Below, one piece after another: positions 1-10,419 of a stretch of 64,000 bases of DNA. The DNA is from Gnetum montanum (taxonomy: Eukaryota; Streptophyta; Gnetopsida; Gnetales; Gnetaceae). The position numbers were made by a program, and so were the translations under genes. The DNA lies in the NCBI GenBank assembly GCA_015680685.1, contig MNCI01036156.1, forward strand, positions 71,766-135,765, written 5' to 3'. The notes under the pieces are model-generated. The model had not been told where the DNA came from and did no database searches. It saw only the letters and a program-made list of their open reading frames with translations. The first letter of the stretch is position 1; each line of letters starts with the position of its first letter.

Positions 1-430
1 ACGCTGCACACACTCTACATGGTAGACTCTGTCTACGTTGCATACAGAACTTTGTTTACACTACTGACATACATGTTGCACACTTCACGCTGTGGACTTT
101 GTCTATGCTGCACACAAGACTCTATCTACGTTGTTGATGTATACACTACTGCTAAGTTTATGCTGCACTCTCTACGCTGTAGACTCTATCTACGCTGTAC
201 ACTGACTCTATCTACGCCGTTCAGTATACACTACATGCTCTACGCCATAGACTCTGTCTACACTGCTTAGCATATACATTGTATGCTCTACACCGCCCTA
301 GATTCTCTACGCTGCTACTATACATTGTATACCTATACACTGTCACTATAAGCTGGACATCGAAGCCTATACACTAAGTTCTAGTCTATACGCTGTACCC
401 AGCGAATGTAGGTTTACGTCGTACTCACTA
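1..430 (+). repeat. Degenerate tandem motif array, 5' UTR of element A
   Basis: Short units built on CTACGCTGTA, TATACACT and GTAGACTCT recur throughout, with no credible ORF. The array ends just before the gag start of element A, so by comparison with element B it should lie in the leader between the primer-binding site and gag. The 5' LTR and primer site would be upstream of the window. The same core words recur at 8660-9410 and 15,530-16,035 in this element. Confidence 0.7.
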
Positions 431-468
431 TACCTGTACTAAGTATACCAGTTTCACATCCCTTCACT

Positions 469-3400
469 ATGTCGTATTCTCAACTACCCATCATGAACAC
501 TGCAAACACCAATGCTGCAACCAAGCCCATCACAAACATTGTAGGCACCATGGCCACTCAACAACCCATCGTACAACCCATAGTGGGGCCTCGCCGATCT
601 CTCAGACTGCAAGGGAGGAACCCATCATTTAGCATCATAAACCAAGACCAATATAATTTCATATGCATGAAAATACAAGCAGGCCTAACCGTGGACCAAA
701 CCGAGATGGAGGTTAAAAGACAATATGAATTATTTCACAGGGGAAGACATGAGTTCATCCCTTCACCCTATGACATCATTCCTTTCCCAGAGCATTACTT
801 TGAGCTTATCTCTCAGCTCCTACTACTAAAGAATCAGCCCCTAGACCAGTCCGTGGCAAATCCTCAATTGGAAGAGGAGGACGACTTCGCAGCTCAATCT
901 AAGCACAAAGATTCATACCACACCCTTAGCCCACAAACTTATACAAACCCATCATTTCATCCATTCACGGGCAAAACTATGTCCCTCCAGCCATTCAAAG
1001 TCACACAAGCACATGTGCCTCAACAAGAGGCACCCACTCTCATCCCCATTCCTCCAGCAATCGATGTTCCAGTCAACCCGCTTCCCCTTGCAATTCCTCC
1101 TACGACCATGATACCCCCATTCTTACAAATGCAACCTCCTCAAAATAATGTAGGAGTAACCTTTTCACCCTGGGTGATCGAGATGCCGCATGTGATACCA
1201 GCTTCTATGTCTACTCATTACATTCCCCGGATCCAAACCCAAGGAGCCCCTTTCACTGCTGTAACTCAACTAGCTCAAAGTGCCCCTATACAAAACGTGA
1301 CTGGCCAATGGACAGCGATTGGTGTTCAACTGCATCAATTCCCCCACTATAACATACTGTCTCACACAATTCTATCGGCCAACATCCGTCAAGGACAACG
1401 ACAACAACAACAACCCCTTGCCTACAATGTGCCACCCCTAGTACCACCTGCTATAAATATTCTGCAAGTATAGCCTCCAACTACACAACTTTCTGCCTTC
1501 CAACCTACTGTCCAACAATCTAACATGTACACCATACAACACCCCCAACCTTCCATCTCACCTAGCACCCAAGACTGGGCTGATGCTAAAAAGCTAATGC
1601 AGCAGCTAACTGATGAGGTCAAATGCCTCAAAATTGACCCTGACGGAGAACTGAAGATAGTGGACTTCTATCACGATGACCCTATCAGCTCTATGGTTCT
1701 GCCCCTAACATTACCCAAGGGTGTATCTTTGCCTATGCTAACCAAATACACGGGGGAGACAGACCCCAATGCTCACCTCATAATATTCATACTAGAGTGT
1801 GTGCTACTTCAGGCATGGCCACATGCCATTTTACGAGTGTTCCCCATGTCCCTCGCTAGGAGAGCACTTGATTGGTATCAGGCCTTGCCACGAAACTCCA
1901 TCTCTTCTCTGAAAGACCTGTAACACCAATTCATAACCAAGTTCAAGTAGAACCTGAAGCCTGAAGCAACACTAGACAGCCATATACAGGTCAAACAGGC
2001 ACCTCTTGAACCTGTCCAAAAATTCATCAAGCGGTGGAGTGCAGCTCTCAATGAGCTCCATGAGCTGATTCCAAAGATGTATCTCCTTACAATCTTAAAA
2101 GGGGTTGTCAACAACTTCATCAAATCCAAAATATATTATCTTAATGCACGTAATCTGAGTCAAGGGTTTATACAAATCAAGAGCATAGAGGAGGCAGCAC
2201 AAAATAGTCATGATCCTACATATTTAGCCTTTAAGAATCAACATAGTAAGAAAGATAAAGAGAAGGTTAAAACAACTATAGTGGCATTAGTGGAAACACA
2301 ATAAGCAAATGTGGGACAACAAAGAAAACTTCCTGTTGCCCCTACTAATTACGCTAAACCCACTTCCGCTACTGCACCAGAATCATCCTCATCATAGAAC
2401 CCAACACCCAATCGTATGATAAACTTCGAGAGGAAATAACCCTCTCAATACACGCCACTACCCATGAAACCATCGCAATTTTTCAAACCAACTCCTGAAG
2501 GCTGGATTAATGAAACACAAATAGTTATCCCCTGTAGTGATCCAGAGGCATGACCGGTTCTATCAACTGGTTCAGAACCCAAGCCTAGCAANACCAGCAA
2601 ACGCCTAATAAACCATTAGTGGTGTGTATTCCTCCCACTGTACAAACATCTGCACCTCAACCATCTTGCCCCCCACAAAAGCCTTATGTCATTCAAGTAC
2701 CCCTCGCCATAACAACTTCTAACACCCCGACATCGAAAAACCATACATGGTGCGCATACCTCCCACCGCTACTACCGTAAACATACCAACACCTTCTATT
2801 TGGCCCACCCCCTACGTAGTCCGAGTACCACCGTCGCAATAGCGGAGGTACAACCTCCAGCTAGGCCAATTCCATACATCGTTAGGACACCCGAACATCC
2901 TAGTGATCACCAATCCTCCACTTCACAAACACAAAATAAACCCAACCCTTATGTCATCAAGGTGCCTAGCCAACCTGGCGCTCAACCACATGCAACCGTC
3001 CAACCACAACCCTGCCCTTATCCATACATACTACAAATCCCAAAGCAACTTGAGGTCCCAAAACCAACCGAACCCCCACGTCACACACGAGAACGCCTAG
3101 CTGACAAGCTTACACAAGAACACTTGGAAAAGGAGTGCCAGCAGCTAGCCTTAGGCCCTCCTAAAACTACCCCTCTAAACGCAGTACCCATGACACCACC
3201 TAATGATAAACCAAACACAGGCCATGAGGGTAAATCATCTAGAAAACATGATATGCCCAAATCAATGATTCTGGGTCAAAGTGACAAAACAACCATGCAT
3301 GAAATAAAATTGTTGAGCCCCATGGACCAATTCATTGCCGATAAACATACACCCAATAGTAGAGACTTAGCAACAACTCTAACACAAGTCACGCAAGCAC

Positions 3401-3654
3401 TCAAACAAAAAAATACCTCACTAAGCTTATACGACCAAGTGTTAACATCTCAAACCCATCGCAAAGCTTTAGTGCGCATGTTAACATCTATCCCAGTAAG
3501 CAAGGACTTGCCTCCAAATGAACCTTCAATTCATGCGGTAATGTACTCACCTCAAGGGTTAACTTCCAAGCCATTAAGCTTCCACAATGACAACATCAAG
3601 TTGGATGAGAAAACAAGAGAGGTAACAACAGCCCCTATGTTCATAACAATATGA
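469..3654 (+). pseudogene. Element A gag (Tat-lineage Ty3/gypsy), broken by stops
   Basis: Capsid-type polyprotein of an LTR retrotransposon. Frame 1 runs from an ATG at 469. The N-terminal part (about 330 codons) is rich in Pro and Gln and includes a block GPRRSLRLQGRNP that is also found in element B. The retrotransposon gag core lies at about 1680-2300 (KYTGETDPNAHL, then RALDWYQALP, then FIKRWSAALNEL). In-frame stops occur at 1471 (TAG), 1921 (TAA), 1948 (TAG) and 2302 (TAA). The frame is poor from 2310 to 2800 and reopens at 2800-3654 as a proline-rich linker. The same order of blocks on the minus strand of element B supports one ancestral gag-protease frame. It cannot make a full protein as it stands. 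Confidence 0.85.
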
Positions 3655-4395
3655 GTAAACCAATTCAAGATACATAGGGTCCATGTAGATGATGGAGCTG
3701 TTACAAACGTAGTGCCATACCCCATCGTCGAACAACTAGGGCCTACAGAGCTAATCAAACCAACCGCCACCACATGTTTGAAGTCATTTAGCAGATCGCA
3801 CATGATAGTCAAAGGCACCGTGACTTTAGACTTTATAACAGGGGATCAATTCCCCACATCTACTGACTTTGTGGTAATTGATGAAATGCCAGGGTTCAAC
3901 CTAATCTTGGGAAGGCCCTAGTTAGCCCAACTTAAAGCAGTCTCTTTCCCTATACACCAAGAAATTCACCTGCCTTATGAAGGTGGCAAAATTGTTATAC
4001 ACAGGGAGGCTGCTACACCCATCATCTCATCGTACATAGACACAGACCAAGGCTCAAAGGTTAAGCTCGAAGAGCCTAGACAACACGAAATAAATGAATA
4101 ACAACTGGTAGGCGATAATTCTTTAAACACAAAAGAAAATCTACCCAAAACAAAAGCACATGGGCCTGAAATCATACATACATAGCCTCACTCAGAAACC
4201 ACAACTGACACGGAAACCACAACACATGCAGAAGTGCAAGAAAACACTAACACGGGAACAATTCCATCAGACGTCCCTTGGGCAGAATTACCATTTAACG
4301 TGATTAGTGAAGGGGACGCTGAATATAGAATCATACCTGCTAACGCATCTCCTAACGTTAAAATAAGAAAAATCAAAAAATTACTAAACCAATAA
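3655..4395 (+). pseudogene. Element A aspartic protease and C-terminal tail
   Basis: Continues the gag frame after a TGA at 3652. The retropepsin core begins at about 3676 with VHVDDGAVTNVVPYPIVEQL, an Asp-Asp-Gly-Ala version of the usual D-[ST]-G active site, and ends with FNLILGRP at about 3921. A TAG follows where element B has Trp (TGG), so a G-to-A change is the likely cause. A tail of about 150 codons (ELPFNVISEGD) is shared with elements B and C and ends at a TAA at 4393-4395. No reverse transcriptase follows; the next coding block is on the opposite strand and RT resumes only near 10,420. Confidence 0.8.
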
Positions 4396-4620
4396 ACTAC
4401 AAAATGTTTGAAATGACGTTAAACTACATTCCAAGTCTAGAATGACATTAAGCTATCATGTCCGCAACAACATAAAACTAGCCACGATCAGAAATGGTCG
4501 GTCTACCAAGAGAAATCCACCTGTGTCCTTTGAAACATCCCTAGTGCAAGTGGCTCAAAATGGCCTTAAACTAGTACGCATGGCCCGAAATGGCCTTAAA
4601 CTAGATCATCCACTTATACT
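4396..4620 (+). repeat. TTAAACT motif array after gag-protease (element A)
   Basis: Repeated short units of the type ATGACNTTAAACTA and ATGGCCTTAAACTAG, for example near 4415, 4443, 4470, 4563 and 4594. The same motif family follows gag-protease in element B (19,995-20,196) and element C (26,860-27,115), and flanks pol in element A (10,050-10,335 and 13,985-14,285). Some unit variants are shared in order between A and B, so this array predates their divergence. Confidence 0.75.
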
Positions 4621-4976
4621 TTGTTTTCCTCCCAAGTTCCAGTTCACTGTTTGAATTTACGTTTGCATTTTCATGTTGTCAATAACAATTTTCGCAATTA
4701 TCTTTCGCTTATAATTATATCCCTACTTATAATTATATTCGTGCACTACACTTAAACTACAAAAACAAAGCAAAACATTTTCTATTGCCATGTCATGTTT
4801 ACATTTAAACCCAAAATCCACAACAAAAAATATATAAGTAAAAATTATGTATATATACATGTAATAATGTACAATTACAAGAGTTAACTAGTTTCATTCA
4901 TCTGTTCAATAAAACTCTAAATTTTCAATTAATAATTCACGTATAAATCTGAGTCAAAATAATTTTAAAGCAAAGA
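4621..4976. other. AT-rich spacer without genes
   Basis: Very AT-rich sequence between the motif array and the end of the antisense gene. I see no conserved coding frame. Element B has a similar AT-rich stretch (19,611-19,990) at the same place. Confidence 0.6.
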
Positions 4977-7900
4977 TTAAACATCAAGGATAGGAGGATC
5001 TTCCCCTTTGGACCCGCTAGCATCATGGGTCCCTACTCCACTGGGGCCAGCTTCTTGAACATCATCATCACCTTGATCCTATAAAATGCAAAAGAAAACA
5101 ACTTTCAAACATTATTCAGCAAAAGAATTTCATGATAACAAAACGCTTACCGTAGGGGATTCCCCTAAACCAAATTCCAGCTGGCGGAGGATTTCCTCCT
5201 CTGAGACCCTCGCCCAATCGGTGCCATCAAGGCCTAGGTCAACATCTGCCAAGGGCTTCCCCTTGTCAACTGTCGACCATGTAGGATGCTTTAAAGGGAA
5301 TTCACCCATAGACACCTCCCCAGAAGCCATTGTGATTACCCTAGTAGGCGATTCCATCTCAACAGTTGTGTTCTGAGCAAAGGTATCAAACGTAGAGCGT
5401 AGACCCAGATCCTCCACAAATATCTCAAGCTGACGCTTTTCAATAGATACCTCTTTCAATGATTTCTTATAATGGTGCTTATGGTTCGTCTCATCCTGAC
5501 CCCACTTATGCACCTTGGAAGCAAAAGCCTTCCAATCTTGGCACTTGAGGTTTAATAGATCCAGCAAGGCCTTATGCTCTACTAGTTTCTGGGTCAGTGA
5601 CACGTGGTGATTGAGTAGGTTCTCGTATCTAGTATACGTGACCTCAGAAGTCTGCCAAGAGCGATCATCACTTAGTTTAGAAGAGGCAAACTCATACCAA
5701 GCCTTGAGATCATCACGTTCAACTGATAACTCAGAAACTTCTTTCTCCTTTGCTTGGACTTGCAACCACAACTGTTCGATGGAATGCCTACAAGTCCAGA
5801 GCGATTTAGCGTTGTGTACAAGACCTTTTGCCACCTCATCATAAACTGGCCTTGGTACCTGCTCGACTTCTGGGGATAGTGTAGGCAAACTCTCGATGCT
5901 AACTATCTTAGATGGATCCCACCTTAGTTTGGCACCTACACACATGAAAAGAACAAATTCTAAAACCACAAAAAAGGGGTGTGAAACTCTAAAGCTGTAA
6001 AAAAGACTCAAAACATTTGTACCTATCTCAGGGTGGGCTTCCTGAATATGTTCAACAACCTCCTCAGTGATACTAGCCACAAAATCCATTTTACTTGGCA
6101 TCTCAGTCCAAGTAAATGATCCACGAGTACAAGATGGACTAACCTCTACGGTCCTTTCAGGGGGAGCCGTTTTCATGGGCATGTCCAGCCGCATCGTTCT
6201 AGTATCACTACCTTCGTCTGGAAGAGATGAAAACACAAAAGTAAAACACCATGGAAACAATGGCTCACATGGCAACACAATAAAATAAAGGGAAATATAC
6301 CGTGTTCTCTACCTCCTTCTGGGTTTGGGGGTTCACCTAAGTCCAGTCTTCCCTTAAGGAAGCTGTTGAATATTTCATCAACACCACTCTGGTCATCGAC
6401 CAGTTCTGTCTCTGTGGTGTCTTCCCCCAACTCTTCCATCCCTCCCACCTGATCTTTGCCAACATCTTCCTCCTCAGTCATCAATTCTGTTGTAGCTTCC
6501 TCCTCCTCAATGATAGTCTCTAATTCCTACCTACTCACTTCTCGAGTCAAGTCTGAAGGCATCAATGGCATGTAAGCGGTCAAAATAAAAATTACGCATA
6601 AGATGAAAAGGACAATGCAATAAATGTGCCAAGTTTACGTACCTCAGATAGGCATCTTGAACCCTATGTGTTTCACCCATGGCTCTTCTACATCTAAGGT
6701 CACCTCCTTCAAGCGTTCATGCTTCGAGAGCTTTGACTTGGCTTTCCCAATTGTCTCTTTAATGACACATTCAGCTCTCTTAGTAGTATAAGGCATATCA
6801 TCTGGTTCCAACCCCACACTGTCACATGTGTGGATTGAGGTACCAGATGATCCTCCCATCGTGATAAACACTGACTCATCAATCCCCTCAGGAGCATCTT
6901 GGGACTCAGCTGTCTCGAACAAATGGTTGATCCACGAATGAGACAACTGAGTATGATCCCGTAGGACATATTTATTGTCCACGTAAACCACTAGAAACTT
7001 AGCCAAATAGCAAAGATAGGTGGCAAAGAATGCAAATGTAAAGTGGAACTGCACCTCGACATTTGAGCGCAATCACACTATCTCCTTATGAAGGCCTGAC
7101 AACAAAAATTGGGCCCAGTTATAACACATCCCAGTTTCTAAGATGGTTCGCATAATACGCATAGCTTCAACACCAAAACTCCGCACTTGGAAAAGGAATT
7201 TAGGGAATACCCATGCCCTAAATAGGGGATATAACTCATTAACTTCCTCAACCTTTGACTTCCCTGCATATGGAATCCATTAGCACCCTTGGTAACGCCC
7301 AACTAGTCCTCCAACTCATGTACCATATGAAGCTCTTTCTGAGCCGTATCCAAAACTACATCTACGCCATCCACCGATACACCAAACAGGTTCGAAAAGA
7401 ATTCGGCCGACAGATGGAAGACTATCTTAACACCCTTAATCTAGGTGCTATAGTAAGAGACGTATTTTTCAAATGAATCAACAATTCTGATCATTTTGGC
7501 TATCGACACATCAAGGCTCGGGTTTGTAAAGAGCTCCATAAGGCTGACATCATATAAACAACGGATAATGGATGGCAAGGAATGGGTGCACAACCATTTC
7601 TATGCCTTACTGATCTCCCCGAACTTCATCGAGAGGGTACTCTCAGTTCGTCCTATTGTGACAGGGTCTCCGTTGGGAGGGACATCAACTATAGATACAA
7701 TTCGAAACCATCACATCAGTATAACCCCCAGCAATTGAACAAACACATTAATGCATCTAGAAAATATTGTCACTTACCTTCAGTAGTGGACTTAGAGGTG
7801 CTACCCAAGTCAGAGTCATGAGGGAAGGTTGATCCATTATGCGACCAATCTTCATGCAACCACCCCCGAGCTGTGCATTGTGCGAACGCTCTAGAAAACC

Positions 7901-8500
7901 ATTTATGGAAATGGACAATATCACCCTTGGTTTGAGCTAACACAGCTCCACGAAGGGTGGGACCCTCCATAAAGGTCTCTAGAGCAGTATGAGCCAGGGC
8001 AAGCCCATCATCATCAACGCATATTCCATCTTGGTTAACTTGGGACCTACAAAAGAATGGTCATCAAAATAGAAAAAAACGTCAAACAATAAAAATCCAA
8101 AAAATGGCAAGCTAAGCAATCTTACCTCTCTACCCGGTACATTGTACCAGGAGGGTTCTAGAAAAGTGTGTATGCATGCACAGCTAAAAACAAAGTGTTG
8201 TTGAGATAATCATGCCCTTGGGGCAATAGGATCCACACGCGTGCTAACAGGTGAGTAGACCTGGGGTGCCAGAGGGACCGTCCTGGATCACAAGCGGCCC
8301 CTCGTCAATGTCTTCCATGAAGACAGCGACGTCCTCCGAAGCTTCCCGCAACATAGCCTCAAGCACACTCAGTGCCAGTTGTTTGCTCAAATGTGACCAA
8401 ACCACCACCTTAAATCTATCCAGGATGAAGGCGAGGAATTCACACGCCCCTTCCCTGAACCATAACCCATTGTTGTCAATGGTTAGATCAGGGGTAGGTT
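4977..8500 (-). pseudogene. Antisense intron-containing accessory gene of element A
   Basis: A minus-strand gene facing gag-protease. Exons I can support (5' to 3'): about 8500-8126; 8046-7778; a decayed middle part about 7730-6643; about 6560-6023; 5935-5151; 5078-4977 (stop TAA). GT-AG introns lie at 8125-8047, 6022-5936 and 5150-5079. The middle part (about 7480-6650) aligns to element B and resembles a plant mobile domain (PMD). The C-terminal 380 codons (6278-5130) are open even through the 87-nt intron, which is in frame, and look coiled-coil and charged (HNAKSLWTCRHSIEQLW, KCQDWKAFASKVHKWGQD). Nonsense changes interrupt the middle part. Gag in this element is more damaged than this 3' end. 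The function is unknown; PMD proteins such as MAIN/MAIL1 act in silencing and gene expression in Arabidopsis. Confidence 0.7.
8122..8500 (-). pseudogene. 5' exon of the antisense gene; weak FCP1/HAD-like look
   Basis: On the minus strand, codons from about 8490 read a hydrophobic pattern (REGACEFLAFILDRFKVVVW) followed by a helical segment and an acidic stretch. After a one-base frame change near 8260 they continue as HLLARVWILLPQGHDYLNNT and HAYTLF..NPPG. The latter part aligns to element D near 40,300 (NNTLMVVH, HTLFHNPSG), so it belongs to the same accessory gene. The donor is GTAAG at 8125. The first part is vaguely like the FCP1/NIF HAD phosphatase fold, but I see no catalytic DxDx[TV] and D does not support it, so I treat it as unclassified. 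A misassembly at 8410-8557 hides the upstream end. Confidence 0.45.
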
Positions 8501-8557
8501 NTATGGTTCAGGGAAGGGGCGTGTGAATTCCTCGCCTTCATCCTGGACAGATTTAAN
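8410..8557. other. Assembly artefact: inverted copy between two single Ns
   Basis: Bases 8502-8556 lie between Ns at 8501 and 8557 and are the reverse complement of 8410-8464, with one mismatch in 55. An inverted copy that exactly fills the space between two Ns is best explained by a misplaced short contig, not by biology. Confidence 0.85.
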
Positions 8558-8659
8558 GTGTCCCTACAAGCAACCAAAATGCCATGATAAATCAGCCATA
8601 CATGAAAAGGAGATGAAACAATAAAATTCCATGTTGTAGGCCAACACTTAGAAAAATCA

Positions 8660-9410
8660 CAAACTGTTTTCGATCAATGTATACGCTATTCAACAAACTG
8701 TTCATGCTCAACATATACACTGTAAAAATCGTCAACGTATATGCTATGAAAACCATCTATGCTATACGCTGTAAAAAACTGTCAACGTATACGCTATGAA
8801 AACCATCTACGCTATACACTGTAAAAAACTATCAGCGTATACGCTATGAAAACCGTCTACGCTATACGCTGTAAAAAAATGCCAGTGTATACGCTAGAAA
8901 AACAGGTCTATGCTATACACCACCTGAAAAAGAACAAACTATTTACGCTCAGTGTATACGTTGTGAAAATCATTAGCGTATACACCATAAAAACCATCAA
9001 CGTATACGTTGTAAAGAAAATAGTTTACACTAAACACTATGCAAACACTTTACGCTGAACACTGTGCAAACACTTTACACTGAACACTATGCAAACAGTT
9101 CACACTGAACACTCTGCAAATAGTTTACACTGAACGCTGTGCAAACACTTTATGTTGAGCACTATGCAAACACTTTATGTTGAACACTCTGCAAACAGTC
9201 AGCGTATACACTGTGAAAATCGTCTACACTACACACTGTTCAAACTATCTACGTTGTATGCTAAGGAAACCTTCTACGCTCAGCGTACAAGCCCTCTACG
9301 CTAACTGTCTACATTGGGCGTATACGCCGAAACCCTCTATGCTACAGAAACTATCTGCGCTACTAAAACTCTCTACGCCACGAAAACCATCTATGCCAAA
9401 TAATATGTAT
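8660..9410. repeat. 25-bp-periodic array with AGCGTATACGCT palindromes
   Basis: Exact periodicity. The words GTCAACGTAT, GTCAACGTAT, ATCAGCGTAT and GCCAGTGTAT start at 8731, 8781, 8831 and 8881, exactly 50 bp apart. A simpler unit of the type TGAACACTNTGCAAACA starts at 9031, 9056, 9081, 9106, 9131, 9156 and 9181, exactly 25 bp apart. The 50-bp unit is therefore a dimer of 25-bp monomers. The core AGCGTATACGCT (8834-8845) is a perfect 12-bp palindrome. The array lies upstream of the antisense gene on its strand and upstream of pol on the plus strand. Confidence 0.9.
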
Positions 9411-10045
9411 AGATGAAAATAACTAATAGAGGTAGGATTAGAGCCTACCTGTGAGATGATCTAGGCCATGATGGAACCCTTGGCCTAGGCAAACACTGCA
9501 ACATGGCCTCACTTTCCTCTGCGAACGTCAGGTCAGGCACCTTGCTTCCCTAGCCCTCTACCTCCCTACCCTTGCCCATTCTGACGTCCTTTATGCTGCA
9601 ACTGACAGAGTCTAAGCCAAGGTTTGAGTCTGCACACCGAGCTGAATCCTCTACGCTGAGTTGGAGCCTATACGCTCACGTTGAAGTTCAAGCCTCTACG
9701 CTCCACAGGTACACTGGGGTTTGAGGTTTACTTTTATGCTTACGCTCACTGTTTACGCTTACGCTCGATGTTTATGCTTACGCTGATGCTTTGGCTCACT
9801 TCAAATTCACAATGCTCACAAATGACACCCCTATGCTATATATAGCGCTGAGCCACACCACCGCTGCTGCCACTGCCGCCTTCCATTTTGTTTCTTTTTC
9901 TGTATTTATTTCTTTTATTCTTAAAACTGTCTGAAATACAAAATAAAAAAATATATAAAAAAAAGTGAATACTACCATATCCTCAATCCATCACAAGCCC
10001 ACTTCAGATGCCAACACTGAACATTCGGATGCAAACTCTCCTGTG
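9411..10045. other. Spacer between array and pol, possible promoter
   Basis: No credible coding frame. It holds more CTACGCT and TTACGCTC words (9650-9790) and a self-complementary GCTATATATAGC at about 9835-9846, which could be a TATA element for either strand (pol on plus, the antisense gene on minus). An AT-rich stretch follows at 9890-9970. No transcription start can be assigned. Confidence 0.4.
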
Positions 10046-10335
10046 TACATTATCCGGCCCGGTATGGCCTTAAACTGCCATCATGGCCTGATAAAGCCTT
10101 AAACTACCACATACAAACCCCCTTCAACCCAGTACAGCCTTAAACTACCATGATGGCCCAGTAAGGCCTTAAACTACTACCTATGGCTCACATCCAGCCC
10201 GGTAAGGCCTTCAACTGCCACATCTAGCCCGGTATGGCCTTAAACTGCCATGGCGGCCTGGTAAGGCCTTAAACTGCCATATTCGGCCAGGTAAGGCCTT
10301 AAAATGCCATGCATCCTGGTGCGATGATAAACTGC
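10046..10335 (+). repeat. GGCCTTAAACTGCCA motif array upstream of pol (element A)
   Basis: About nine units near 10,070, 10,107, 10,138, 10,167, 10,207, 10,238, 10,268, 10,299 and 10,325, spaced roughly 30-40 bp. Each has the form GGTAAGGCCTTAAACTGCCA with small changes. It belongs to the same motif family as the arrays after gag-protease and after integrase. Confidence 0.85.
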
Positions 10336-10417
10336 CATTGTGCATGTACACACGATTTACATTGCTAAAGAATAGGAAACAACACCTATTAGCTCATTCT
10401 AACTTCTGTTTATTGGT

Positions 10418-10419
10418 AG
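10418..10419 (+). promoter_or_regulatory. Candidate 3' splice site at the start of pol
   Basis: A pyrimidine-rich TTCTGTTTATTGGTAG is followed by the first codons that belong to the pol frame. Element D has a comparable TTGATATGTAG at the matching place (minus strand, about 34,936). Ogre elements of the Tat lineage are known to splice an intron between protease and RT. I could not find a convincing donor after gag-protease, so this is tentative. Confidence 0.35.

Noticed and set aside
4188-4376. Minus-strand open frame across the protease tail of element A
   Set aside because: Shadow of the gag-protease frame, which is conserved in B and C.
8122-8500. Captured FCP1/NIF-like phosphatase domain
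   Set aside because: Only a hydrophobic pattern agrees; no catalytic motif, and the matching exon in element D does not support it.
8410-8557. A 55-bp stem-loop upstream of the antisense gene
   Set aside because: The second arm fits exactly between two Ns; assembly artefact.
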